Shown: one piece after another, positions 55,198-63,530 of the stretch
How positions within the stretch are numbered: the first letter of the stretch is position 1
How the letters are laid out: each line of letters opens with the position of its first letter
From: an uncultured Rhodospirillales bacterium
GTDB lineage: Bacteria > Pseudomonadota > Alphaproteobacteria > Rhodospirillales > UBA2165
Assembly (NCBI GenBank): GCA_913055735.1
Contig: CAJXKD010000001.1
Span: forward strand, 806,001 to 870,000
DNA length: 64,000 bases
Direction of reading: 5' to 3'
Program-made: the position numbers and the translations under genes
The notes under the pieces: model-generated
The model's database searches: none
The model's input: only the letters and a program-made list of their open reading frames with translations
What the model was told of the DNA's origin: nothing

Positions 55198-56573
55198 CCG
55201 CGTTTCCAGGTGGTGCCGCCGGCGCCGTCCTCGAGGACAATACCCTGCGCGGCCAAGTCGTCGCGGATCTGGTCGGCGCGGGCGAAATCCTTGGCGGCGC
55301 GCGCCGCTTTGCGTTCCTCGATCAGGGCGTCGATATCGGCATCCGAAAGCCCGCCGGTCGTCCCCTCGGGCTGCCACTTGAACCACTCTTCGGGATCGAG
55401 TTGCAACAGACCGAGCAACGAAGCCGCCTTAAGTAACGCGCCCTTGGCGGCGCTATCGCCGGAGGTTTTGTTCAACTCTCCCGCCAGCGCATGCAACGCG
55501 GCGATTGCCTGCGGCGTGTTGAGATCGTCACGCAGCGCATCCAATACGGCGGCCGGCGTCTCGACCTCGGCGGGCACGATGTCCGCCGCGCCGCGCAGGG
55601 CGCCGTAAAATCCGTCCAACTGGCTTTTCGCCTGCTTCAAGCCTTCCGCTGTCCAGTTCAACGGCTGCCGGTAATGGGTCGAGAGCATGGCGAGACGGAC
55701 GGCTTCGCCGTGATGGTCCTTCAGCAAATCGTGCACCGTGATGAAATTGCCGAGCGACTTCGACATCTTCTCGCCTTCGACCATCAGATAGCCGTTGTGC
55801 ATCCAATATTGGGCGAAGGTGCCGGACCCGTGCGCGCAGGTGGATTGGGCGATCTCGTTCTCGTGGTGGGGGAAGACGAGATCGATACCGCCGCCGTGGA
55901 TATCGAAGGTGGCGCCGAGATGCTTTTCCGACATGGCCGAGCATTCGACGTGCCAGCCGGGCCGTCCCCGCCCCCACGGGCTGTCCCAGCCGGGCTGGTC
56001 ATCCGTGGACGGTTTCCACAACACGAAGTCGGCGGGGTCTTTCTTGTAGGGCGCGACCTCGACGCGGGCGCCGGCGATCAACTCGTCGCGGCTGTGACGG
56101 CTGAGCCCACCATAGGTTTCCATGGAGGGCACGTTGAACAACACGTGACCGTCGGCCTCGTAGGCATGACCCTTATCGATCAGCGACGAAATCAGCGCGA
56201 TCATCTCGCCGATATGCTGGGTTGCGCGCGGCTCGACATCGGGCGGCAGCGCGCCCAGCGCCGCCATGTCGGCATGGAAAGCATCGGTGGTGCGCTGGGT
56301 AATCGCGCCGATGTCCTCGCCGCTTGCCTCGGCGGCGGCGATGATCTTGTCGTCTACGTCGGTGATGTTGCGCACATAGCGCACGTGATCGGCGCCGTAT
56401 TCGTGGCGCAGCAACCGATACAGCACGTCGAACACGATCACCGGCCGCGCATTGCCGATATGGGCATAGTCATAGACCGTCGGCCCGCAGACATACATGC
56501 CCACATGGGCCGGGTCGCGCGGGGTGAAGATCTCCTTCTGGCGGGAGAAGGTGTTGTAGATGCTCAGGGTCAT
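55194..56573 (-). CDS. cysS: cysteinyl-tRNA synthetase
   Basis: A 459-residue class I synthetase. The zinc cysteine and signature are in [18 protein letters not shown] (HIGN in place of HIGH, normal for CysRS). The other zinc ligands are in [10 protein letters not shown] and the HHENEIAQS segment, and the KMSKS loop is [12 protein letters not shown]. The C-terminal DALR-like anticodon region is complete. Length fits E. coli CysS (461). Confidence 0.97.
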   Translation of the reverse strand: MTLSIYNTFSRQKEIFTPRDPAHVGMYVCGPTVYDYAHIGNARPVIVFDVLYRLLRHEYGADHVRYVRNITDVDDKIIAAAEASGEDIGAITQRTTDAFHADMAALGALPPDVEPRATQHIGEMIALISSLIDKGHAYEADGHVLFNVPSMETYGGLSRHSRDELIAGARVEVAPYKKDPADFVLWKPSTDDQPGWDSPWGRGRPGWHVECSAMSEKHLGATFDIHGGGIDLVFPHHENEIAQSTCAHGSGTFAQYWMHNGYLMVEGEKMSKSLGNFITVHDLLKDHHGEAVRLAMLSTHYRQPLNWTAEGLKQAKSQLDGFYGALRGAADIVPAEVETPAAVLDALRDDLNTPQAIAALHALAGELNKTSGDSAAKGALLKAASLLGLLQLDPEEWFKWQPEGTTGGLSDADIDALIEERKAARAAKDFARADQIRDDLAAQGIVLEDGAGGTTWKRG

Positions 56574-56642
56574 GGCGGCGCCCTATTTAGCAACGCCCCC
56601 TCACGCGGGCAAGGAAAAGCCCCCTAGGCGCTCAAAAGCCTG

Positions 56643-57812
56643 CTATTCCGCCGCCTTGCCCTTAACGGCCTTCTTGGCCTCGTAGGCCTCGCGGGAAGCG
56701 TCCGATGCCTTCATGAAGGACTGGGAGAAGCCGTCATGCTTCTCGGTGGCCATGTCGTAGCTGGCAATGCGGCCGTCGCGGGCGCCCGTGAAATGGGGCG
56801 CCACGTAGCGGGAGATCAACTCGTAGCTCTTGAGCGTCGCGTCCCAGCGGGCCCAGTTGTTGGCAAAGATCAGCATGGTGCCGAAGCCGCCGACGGCGCC
56901 GCTCACCCGCTCGATCTCGGCGATGATGTCGTCGGGCGTACCGAACACGGCGACCTTGTTTTCTTGCGCATAGGCGATGGGATCGGCGGCGTCCTTCGGC
57001 ACCGGCGAGGCGGGCAGCACATCCTGGGCATAGCGTGCCCAAGCGCCGAAGCCGAACTCGACGTCCTTGAGGGCCTGTTCGCGAGTTTCGGCGCAGTGGA
57101 CCATCATGGTGATGCGCCAATCGTCGCGGCTCACCGTGTTGCCGTGTTCTTCCGCCGTTTCCTGGCAGATGCCCCAATTGTCGACATAGTGCGCCAGCGC
57201 TTCGTCCGAGACGCCGCCGAGCACGAGCACACCGAGGCCGTATTTCCCGGCGGCGATCATGCCGGCGGGCGAGCGCATGCTGGTCACCGCCATTTCCATA
57301 CGCGGCTTGGTGTAGCAGGACAGTTGCAGCCGCGCCTCGTTGAGGGTGAACCAGTCGCTTTCGCGGCTGACCGTCTCGCCCTGCAACAAGGGGATGATCA
57401 CCTCGATGGCCTCGTCCATGCGGCGGCGCTGATCGGCCACCTCGATGCCCATCTGATACGCATCCGACGGCAACGCCCCCGGCCCGACGCCGAACAGCAC
57501 CCGGCCCTGAGACATATGGTCGAGCTGCGCCATCATGTCGGCAACGATCATCGGGTGGTAAAAGGGCAGCGACTTCACGCCCGTGCCGAGACGGATATTC
57601 TTGGTACGCTCGGCAGCGGCTGCGATGAAGATCTCCGGCTGGGAGATGATCTCGAAGCCGCCGGAATGATGTTCCCCTACCCACAGTTCCTGATAGCCGA
57701 GCCGGTCGAGATGCTCGGCCAATTCGACATCGCGCCGGATTGCCTGGGTCGGGTTTTCGTTCAACGCGTGAAACGGCGCCATGAAAACGCCGAACCGGGT
57801 AGGGCCTGTCAT
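56643..57812 (-). CDS. LLM-class flavin-dependent oxidoreductase (limonene-monooxygenase-like)
   Basis: A 389-residue luciferase-family monooxygenase. Features: RFGVFMAPFHALNENPTQAI, LWVGEHHSGGFEIISQPEIF, RLGTGVKSLPFYHPM, LDHMSQGRVLFGVGPGALPS, and the C-terminal VFGTPDDIIAEIERVS. The subgroup includes limonene 1,2-monooxygenase-like enzymes that use reduced flavin. The ATG at 57812 follows AGGAGAAAG. It is 23 bases downstream of the FAH-family gene on the same strand, so the pair is one operon. It differs in length and sequence from the shorter homologue at 8.1-9.1 kb. Confidence 0.92.
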   Translation of the reverse strand: MTGPTRFGVFMAPFHALNENPTQAIRRDVELAEHLDRLGYQELWVGEHHSGGFEIISQPEIFIAAAAERTKNIRLGTGVKSLPFYHPMIVADMMAQLDHMSQGRVLFGVGPGALPSDAYQMGIEVADQRRRMDEAIEVIIPLLQGETVSRESDWFTLNEARLQLSCYTKPRMEMAVTSMRSPAGMIAAGKYGLGVLVLGGVSDEALAHYVDNWGICQETAEEHGNTVSRDDWRITMMVHCAETREQALKDVEFGFGAWARYAQDVLPASPVPKDAADPIAYAQENKVAVFGTPDDIIAEIERVSGAVGGFGTMLIFANNWARWDATLKSYELISRYVAPHFTGARDGRIASYDMATEKHDGFSQSFMKASDASREAYEAKKAVKGKAAE

Positions 57813-57835
57813 TTGCTTTCTCCTAATCGCCCCAA

Positions 57836-58753
57836 TCAATCACCTTTGACGACGGGGTTGGTGAGCGTGCCGACGCCTTCGATCTCCATGACGATATCGT
57901 CGCCGGGTTTGAGGAAGGTGTTCGACGGCGCGCCGACGCCCGCGCAAGTGCCGGTGGCAATGATGTCGCCCGGCAGCAGCGTCAATTGGTGCGTCAGCGC
58001 GACGATCAGTTCGGCGACACCGAACACCATCTGCTGCGTGGACGAATCCTGCTTCACCTCGCCCGAGATTGTGGTCTTGAGCTTCAGGTCCTGCACATCC
58101 TTGATATCGGAAGCGGGCGTGATCCACGGGCCCATGGGCGCCGCGTTGTCGAAGGACTTGTGGCGCATCCAGTCCATGCCGAACGGCCAATCGTCGCGCT
58201 TGCCCATCTCACGGGCCGACAGATCGTTCATGATGGTGTAGCCGGCGACGCAGGAAAGCGCATTGTCGAGGGTCAGATTACGCGCCCGCTTGCCGACGAC
58301 CACCGCAAGCTCGACCTCCCAATCGTATTTCTGCGAATAGTTCTGCGGCAGGCGGATATCGTCACCGGGGCCGATGACCAGCGAGCCCGATTTGCAGAAA
58401 AACAGGGGTTCGATCTTGGTCTTGTCGAGGCCGGTGTTGCCCATCTCGGCGGCGTGGTCGTAGTAGTTGGCGCCGGCGCAATAGATGGCGCTCGGCCGCT
58501 GAATGGGCGCCATGAGCTTGACCGCCGACAGGGCCTGCGAATTGTCGCCGCGCGGATTGTTGGCGATGGATGCCAATACGGGCGCCGCCCGGTCCCAGGC
58601 GTCCAGGATGCCCTTCACATCCGCCGCATCGAAGCCGTTGGCCCCTGCCGCCGTCACTTCGCTTTCCACATCATAAACCGTCTCGCCGACCAGAAGCCCC
58701 GCGCGGGCCTTGCCCGACTTATCGGCATAAGAAAGCAGCTTGTACGACGCCAT
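57836..58753 (-). CDS. fumarylacetoacetate hydrolase-family protein
   Basis: A 305-residue FAH-fold enzyme. Its signature is in IYCAGANYYDHAAEM, then PLFFCKSGSLVIGPGDDI and WEVELAVVVGKRARN with the metal-binding acidic residues. It continues with GYTIMNDLSAREMG, and LLPGDIIATGTCAGVG near the end. The family cleaves C-C bonds or hydrates ring-fission products in aromatic catabolism. GGGGAGGAA precedes the ATG. It heads the two-gene operon with the flavin monooxygenase, hinting at breakdown of a cyclic compound; the substrate is unknown. Confidence 0.92.
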   Translation of the reverse strand: MASYKLLSYADKSGKARAGLLVGETVYDVESEVTAAGANGFDAADVKGILDAWDRAAPVLASIANNPRGDNSQALSAVKLMAPIQRPSAIYCAGANYYDHAAEMGNTGLDKTKIEPLFFCKSGSLVIGPGDDIRLPQNYSQKYDWEVELAVVVGKRARNLTLDNALSCVAGYTIMNDLSAREMGKRDDWPFGMDWMRHKSFDNAAPMGPWITPASDIKDVQDLKLKTTISGEVKQDSSTQQMVFGVAELIVALTHQLTLLPGDIIATGTCAGVGAPSNTFLKPGDDIVMEIEGVGTLTNPVVKGD

Positions 58754-58881
58754 GGATCAATTCCTCCCCTGGAATGTGTCTTGAGTTGTTTTCGAGCATC
58801 CAGCCCTTTGTTGGCGGAAACTATAGCAGAGGGGGGCGGGGAGGAAAGCCGCGATGGTAGGCCCGAGCCGCCCGGTGCGGC

Positions 58882-59757
58882 TTAGTTCGCGAGAAATGTC
58901 CGCAGCGCGGCAAGCACGGCGTCGGGCGCCTCCTCGGGGATGAAATGGCCGCACGGCAAACCCTCGCCCGACACCTTCTTGGCCCGTTGGCGCCAGATGT
59001 CGAGCACGTCATAAGTTTTGCCGACGAACCCGTTGGCGCCCCACAACACCATCAGCGGGCACGCGATCCGGCGGCGGAGATCGGCGCGGTCGTGTTCCAG
59101 ATCGATGGTGGCGGCGGCGCGGTAATCTTCGCAACTGGCGTGGATGGTTTTCGGATTCGAGAAACAGCGCAGATATTCGGCAACCGCTTCCTCGGTGAAC
59201 ACCCCCGGCTGCGGCGAGCGCAGCGTGCGCGACGTCAAATAATATTCGGGATCTGCACCGATGAGGCGTTCGGGGAAATCGTAGGGCTGGATCAAAAAGA
59301 ACCAATGATAGTAGCCGGTGGCCACCGCCATGTTGGTGCTCTCATAGAGATCGAGGGTGGGGATGATGTCGAGCACCATCAGCCGTTCAATGTCATCAGG
59401 GTGATCAAGGGCCATGCGGTGGCCGACGCGCCCGCCCCGGTCGTGCCCCACGACGGAAAACCTGTCGTGCCCCAAGCTTTTCATCAGGGCCACCTGATCG
59501 GCGGCCATGTTGCGGAAGGAATAGGGCTCGTGGCGGTCGTCGGTCTCGGGCTTGGAGGAATCGCCGTAGCCGCGCAGATCTGCCGCGACCACCGTATGGG
59601 TTTCAGCCAAGGTCGGCGCGATCTTGTGCCACAGCACATGGGTCTGCGGATAGCCGTGGAGCAGCAGCACAGGCGGCCCCGAGCCGCCCTTGCGATAATG
59701 AATGGTCTGGCCGTTGACCTCGGCGTCGCCGACCTCGAAGCCTTCAAATAGCGCCAC
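58882..59757 (-). CDS. alpha/beta hydrolase, haloacetate-dehalogenase-like
   Basis: A 291-residue hydrolase in which the nucleophile is an aspartate: VVGHDRGGRVGHRMALDHP, with D106. That replaces the serine of esterases and is typical of fluoroacetate/haloacetate dehalogenases and epoxide hydrolases. The HGYPQTHVLWHKIAPTLA and DLRGYGDSSKPE blocks, and the YYHWFFLIQPYDFPERLIGA region (20 quoted), closely follow FAcD-type enzymes. The catalytic histidine is in CGHFIPEEAPD. The start is GTG with GGGGAGGG ahead. Halide release is the family's known chemistry, but this member's substrate is not shown. Confidence 0.9.
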   Translation of the reverse strand: MALFEGFEVGDAEVNGQTIHYRKGGSGPPVLLLHGYPQTHVLWHKIAPTLAETHTVVAADLRGYGDSSKPETDDRHEPYSFRNMAADQVALMKSLGHDRFSVVGHDRGGRVGHRMALDHPDDIERLMVLDIIPTLDLYESTNMAVATGYYHWFFLIQPYDFPERLIGADPEYYLTSRTLRSPQPGVFTEEAVAEYLRCFSNPKTIHASCEDYRAAATIDLEHDRADLRRRIACPLMVLWGANGFVGKTYDVLDIWRQRAKKVSGEGLPCGHFIPEEAPDAVLAALRTFLAN

Positions 59758-59840
59758 GGATTGTCCCTCCCCTGATTTCTGGTTGCCCGGACTATAGCAG
59801 GGCTCTCAAGGTCGGGTCCTGCAAAGATCACCAAGAAAGG

Positions 59841-59914
59841 CCTCATCCTGAGCCCGTCGAAGGATGAGTGACCGCATTCCTCGTACTTCGACAAGCTCAG
59901 CATGAGGAATGCGG
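59841..59914. repeat. REP-like inverted repeat, type 1
   Basis: A CCTCATCCTGAGCCCGTCGA-type unit (59841-59868) and its inverted copy (about 59878-59909) lie head to head. The second half is itself a hairpin bounded by the perfect 11-base pair CCGCATTCCTC and GAGGAATGCGG. Such palindromic units are widespread in intergenic DNA of alphaproteobacteria. Confidence 0.7.
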
Positions 59915-59918
59915 AAAA

Positions 59919-60004
59919 TGGATGCCCCGATCAAGTCGGGGCATGACGGGGTTGGCTGATTTCTGCAATTTTTCGTCACCCCCCGGCTTGACCGGGGGTC
60001 CATC
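59919..60004. repeat. REP-like inverted repeat, type 2, upstream of hisI
   Basis: Unit A (59919-59948, TGGATGCCCCGATCAAGTCG and on) and its inverted copy unit B (about 59974-60003) share the pattern TGGA, C-run, G(A/G)TCAAG, G-run, TGACG. Each half folds on itself. The same pair recurs after hisI. Confidence 0.75.
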
Positions 60005-60091
60005 TTTCGTCGCTTCTATTGCGAAGGGGGGCCGGGGCCGATATATAAGGCGCCCCAATCGAGACCCGACTTTTGAGAAAGGCAGCCGCCC

Positions 60092-60580
60092 GTGAGCGAC
60101 ACCAACGCGAACCCCCTTTTCGCGCCGCGCACCTCCATCGAACAAGTGGAGGAAGGCAACGAGCTTGCGCCCAAATTCGACGCCAACGGGCTGATCCCCG
60201 TGGTGACGACGGATTTCGATTCCGGCGAGCTGCTCATGCACGGCTACATGAACGCCGAGGCGCTGGCCAAGACCATCGAAACCGGCGAGGCGCATTATTA
60301 TTCCCGCTCGCGCCAGGCCATCTGGCACAAGGGCGCCACCAGCGGCCTCGTTCAGGAAGTCGCCGAAATGCGCATCGACGACGACCAGGACGCCGTGTGG
60401 CTGCGGGTCAAGGTGGCGGGCTCCGGCGCGTCGTGCCATGTCGGCTACCGCTCCTGCTTTTACCGCTCGGTGCCGACCGGCAGCGCTTCCGGACCGTTGA
60501 CGCTGCACTTCGAGGAAACGGAAAAGACCTTCGACCCCGTCGAGGTCTACGGCGACGCGCCGAACCCAACGAAGCTTTAA
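60092..60580 (+). CDS. hisI: phosphoribosyl-AMP cyclohydrolase
   Basis: A 162-residue enzyme of histidine biosynthesis that opens the ring of phosphoribosyl-AMP. The metal-binding and active-site blocks are [38 protein letters not shown] with the H and [12 protein letters not shown], and the zinc cysteines in [14 protein letters not shown]. No HisE domain is fused. The GTG start at 60092 follows AAGG. It stands alone, bracketed on both sides by REP-like repeats, away from other his genes. Confidence 0.95.
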   Translation: MSDTNANPLFAPRTSIEQVEEGNELAPKFDANGLIPVVTTDFDSGELLMHGYMNAEALAKTIETGEAHYYSRSRQAIWHKGATSGLVQEVAEMRIDDDQDAVWLRVKVAGSGASCHVGYRSCFYRSVPTGSASGPLTLHFEETEKTFDPVEVYGDAPNPTKL

Positions 60581-60610
60581 GCCGAAATCCCTGAAGCTCC
60601 CGAGAAACAG

Positions 60611-60696
60611 TGGATGCCCGGATCAAGTCCGGGCATGACGGTGAGCATGTGATGTTCGTCTAATACGTCACCCCCGGGCTTGACCCGGGGGTCCAC
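60611..60696. repeat. REP-like inverted repeat, type 2, downstream of hisI
   Basis: A second pair of the same units: A' (60611-60640, TGGATGCCCGGATCAAGTCC and on) and inverted B' (60666-60696). It fills the space between hisI and the convergent amidohydrolase and could fold as a bidirectional 3' hairpin. Confidence 0.75.
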
Positions 60697-60700
60697 CCTC

Positions 60701-61684
60701 TTAAAGCGCAAACACCCGTTCCGCGTTGCCGCCGAGGATCTTGTCCGCCTCTTCCTTGGGCCGGGAACCGATCATGTCATAGAGCTTGCCGACGTCGGCG
60801 GGCATGGGCAGGTCGGTGCCGAACAGCACCTTGTCCGGCCCGGCGATGTCGATGCAGAGCGACAGCGCGCCCGGATCGTAGAGCACCGCGTCGTAATAGA
60901 TCTGGCTGAAATAATCGCTGGGCAGTTTGGGGATGTCGAACTTGGCCAGGGTTTCGACGCCGAAGAACATGTCGATGCGGCCGTTGACGTAGGGCAGATA
61001 GCCGCCGCCGTGGCTGGCGATGATCTTCACGTCGGGGAATTTCTCGAAGAAACCGTCGATGGCCATGCGGGCGATGGCGATGGTGGTGTCGTACATGAAG
61101 CCTGCGCCCGGCATAAGGATGCGTTCGTAACCGAAATTCACGTCCTTGGCGCCCAAGGGCGCGGTCGGGTGGACGAGCACCGGGAACTTGAGGCGGTCTA
61201 ATTCCTTCCACACCGGGTCGAACAGCGGATCGATGAGATGTTTGTCGCCGATATGAGCGACGCACATGACGCCGACGGCGCCGAGTTTGATGGCGCGTTC
61301 GAGTTCCAGAATGGCGTCTTCCGGATATTCCCACGGCAGCGAGGCAAAGAAGCGAATACGGTCCGGGTGCTTGGCCTGCCCCGCCGCCATTTCGTCGTTG
61401 AACAGGCGCGCGGTTTCGACCGAGACGTTGTGGCCACCGAAATGGACGTTGGGCGAGGTCAGCGACACGACGGAGATATCCACCTTGTCGCGGTTCATCA
61501 TTTCCACCCGCTTGTCGAAATCGAAGGCCTCCACCTCCAGCGCGCAGGCGGGCGTACCGTATTCGACGAGATAATCGCGGCCATCTTTTTCGGTGGTGAT
61601 CTCATAGGCCGGGGCGCCGTGCTCCTTGATGTTCTTCAGCCAGGCGTCGCCGAACGTATGGGTGTGGATATCGATAACCGCCAT
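60701..61684 (-). CDS. amidohydrolase, ACMSD-like
   Basis: A 327-residue TIM-barrel amidohydrolase of the family that includes 2-amino-3-carboxymuconate semialdehyde decarboxylase. Metal ligands are visible: HTH in IDIHTHTF, histidine in LVHPTAPLG, histidine in ASHGGGYLPY, and aspartate in FGTDLPMP. Such enzymes usually decarboxylate or hydrate aromatic ring-fission products without being true hydrolases. GAGAGGAAC precedes the ATG. It is not in an operon with the FAH/monooxygenase pair, but a shared catabolic theme is possible. Confidence 0.9.
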   Translation of the reverse strand: MAVIDIHTHTFGDAWLKNIKEHGAPAYEITTEKDGRDYLVEYGTPACALEVEAFDFDKRVEMMNRDKVDISVVSLTSPNVHFGGHNVSVETARLFNDEMAAGQAKHPDRIRFFASLPWEYPEDAILELERAIKLGAVGVMCVAHIGDKHLIDPLFDPVWKELDRLKFPVLVHPTAPLGAKDVNFGYERILMPGAGFMYDTTIAIARMAIDGFFEKFPDVKIIASHGGGYLPYVNGRIDMFFGVETLAKFDIPKLPSDYFSQIYYDAVLYDPGALSLCIDIAGPDKVLFGTDLPMPADVGKLYDMIGSRPKEEADKILGGNAERVFAL

Positions 61685-61733
61685 GAGATGTTCCTCTCTT
61701 CGTCCCTAACTTATATGTCGGCCCAGTTGAGCC

Positions 61734-63398
61734 TTATAGCAAATCGGTAAAGCCGTTGGTGATGGGGTAGCGCCGGTCGCGGCCGAAGGCACGCGACGTG
61801 ATCTTGACCCCCGGCGGCGCCTGGCGCCGCTTGTATTCCGCCCGGCCGAGCATGCGCCACACTCGTTGCACCACCTCGAGGTCGTGGCCGCGCGCGGCGA
61901 TGTCGGCGAGCGCCATTTCCCCTTCGATCAGGCATTGGAGAATATCGTCGAGCGCGTCATAAGGTGGCAGCGAATCCTGATCCGTCTGATCCGGTTTCAA
62001 TTCCGCCGACGGCGCGCGGGTGATGATGCGTTCCGGGATGACCCGGCCCGTGGGGCCCAGCGCCTCTTCGGGCGTCTGCTGATTGCGCCAGTTGGACAGC
62101 GCATAGACGGTCGTCTTGTAGATGTCCTTGAGCACCGAATAGCCGCCGCACATGTCGCCGTAAAGGGTGGCGTAACCCACCGACATTTCCGACTTGTTGC
62201 CGGTGGTCAGCGCCATGTAGCCGAACTTGTTGGAGATCGCCATGACGATCATACCGCGGGCGCGGGCTTGGATGTTTTCTTCCGTGGTGTCTGCCTCGCG
62301 GCCCGCGAAGATATCCTCCAGCATGTCGTTGAAGGAGATCATCGCCGGTTCGATATGCACCGTGTCGTAGCGCAGGCCGAGCAGCTTGGCGCATTCGGCG
62401 GCGTCCTCCAGGCTTTCGTTGGAGGTGTAGGGCGACGGCATCATCACGCAATGGACCTTGTCGGGGCCGAGCGCATCCACCGCCACCGCCGCCGACAAAG
62501 CGGAATCGATGCCGCCCGACAGGCCGAGGATGACGCCGGGAAAGCGGTTCTTGTTCACATAATCACGGAGGCCCAATACCATCGCCTGATAGATGGAATC
62601 CAAACTGCCGTTGACGACGGTCGCCAACGGCCCTTCGTCGACGGCCCAGCCGAAACTTTCGCGCCGCCACGTGGTGGTAACGACACAGCTTTCCCAAGCG
62701 GGACACTGCACCCGCAACCGCCGGTCATGGGCGAGCGCGAAGGACGCCCCGTCGAACACCAATTCGTCCTGGCCGCCGATCTGATTGACGTACAACAGCG
62801 GCAGGCCCGTTTCGGTGACCCGGGCCACGGCGAGATTGAGGCGCTTGTCCGGCTTGTCGACCTCATAGGGGCTGCCGTTGATGACGATGAGCATTTCGGC
62901 GCCGGATTCATCGAGGCACTCGGCAACGTCGGGTTCCCACATGTCCTCGCAGATCATCACGCCCAGGCGCACACCCCGGAAAGCAACGGGCCCCGGCGTC
63001 GGACCGGCATCGAACACGCGTTCTTCGTCGAACACGCCGTATGTCGGCAGCAGATGCTTATAGACGGTCGCGGCGATCTTGCCGTTCTCCAACAGAAGCG
63101 CGGCGTTGTGGAGCATCTTGCCGTCGCGCCAGGGAACGCCGAGCAGGACCGCCGGGCCGCCGTCGGCGGTCTCTCCCGCCAACGCCGTCACCTGCGCCTC
63201 GACGCGGTCGAGGAAGGCGGGCCTGAGCACCAGATCTTCGGGCGGATAGCCGCTCACCACCAGTTCGCCGGTGACCAGCAGATCGGCACCCGCCGACGCC
63301 GCCTCGACCCGCGCCTGGCGGACGAGATCGACGTTGGCATCGACCGCGCCGACGGTCGGGTTCAACTGAGCGATGGCGATGGACAGTTGGTCGGTCAT
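61734..63398 (-). CDS. nadE: glutamine-dependent NAD+ synthetase
   Basis: A 554-residue enzyme that amidates deamido-NAD to NAD+, taking ammonia from glutamine. The N-terminal nitrilase-type glutaminase has its triad in ELVVSGYPPEDL (E), YKHLLPTYGVFDE (K) and GVMICEDMWEP (C). The synthetase domain has the PP-loop LGLSGGIDSALS and later TTGNKSEMSVGYATLYGDMC (20 quoted). The ATG at 63398 follows GGCAGG; an in-frame start 39 bases upstream is less likely. Domain order and length are normal for the two-domain form. Confidence 0.97.
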   Translation of the reverse strand: MTDQLSIAIAQLNPTVGAVDANVDLVRQARVEAASAGADLLVTGELVVSGYPPEDLVLRPAFLDRVEAQVTALAGETADGGPAVLLGVPWRDGKMLHNAALLLENGKIAATVYKHLLPTYGVFDEERVFDAGPTPGPVAFRGVRLGVMICEDMWEPDVAECLDESGAEMLIVINGSPYEVDKPDKRLNLAVARVTETGLPLLYVNQIGGQDELVFDGASFALAHDRRLRVQCPAWESCVVTTTWRRESFGWAVDEGPLATVVNGSLDSIYQAMVLGLRDYVNKNRFPGVILGLSGGIDSALSAAVAVDALGPDKVHCVMMPSPYTSNESLEDAAECAKLLGLRYDTVHIEPAMISFNDMLEDIFAGREADTTEENIQARARGMIVMAISNKFGYMALTTGNKSEMSVGYATLYGDMCGGYSVLKDIYKTTVYALSNWRNQQTPEEALGPTGRVIPERIITRAPSAELKPDQTDQDSLPPYDALDDILQCLIEGEMALADIAARGHDLEVVQRVWRMLGRAEYKRRQAPPGVKITSRAFGRDRRYPITNGFTDLL

Positions 63399-63433
63399 AT
63401 ACCTGCCGGGTCTGCAAAAAGCCCGCAAAAATG

Positions 63434-63470
63434 CCAAAGAAACAAGGCGGTAGCTTTAGAGAACCGCCTT
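63434..63470 (-). terminator. probable intrinsic terminator after the MetE/UROD-like gene
   Basis: An 8-base stem (AAGGCGGT with ACCGCCTT, loop of 11) is followed on the minus strand by GTTTCTTT. It lies 60 bases after the minus-strand stop at 63531 and upstream of nadE. Confidence 0.55.
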
Positions 63471-63490
63471 ATCCGAGTCAATGACATGGC

Positions 63491-63522
63491 TGGCACACGG
63501 CACGCATACCACCCGTGTGCCA
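63491..63522 (-). other. strong hairpin just after the MetE/UROD-like gene
   Basis: TGGCACACGG pairs perfectly with CCGTGTGCCA over 10 bases (loop of 12), nine bases past the stop at 63531. There is no U-run behind it, so it may protect the 3' end while the second hairpin terminates. Confidence 0.4.
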
Positions 63523-63530
63523 AAAGCCGG

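Noticed and set aside
56736..58241. Plus-strand frame of 501 codons
   Set aside because: It runs antisense across the flavin monooxygenase and FAH-family genes; composition is that of a shadow frame.
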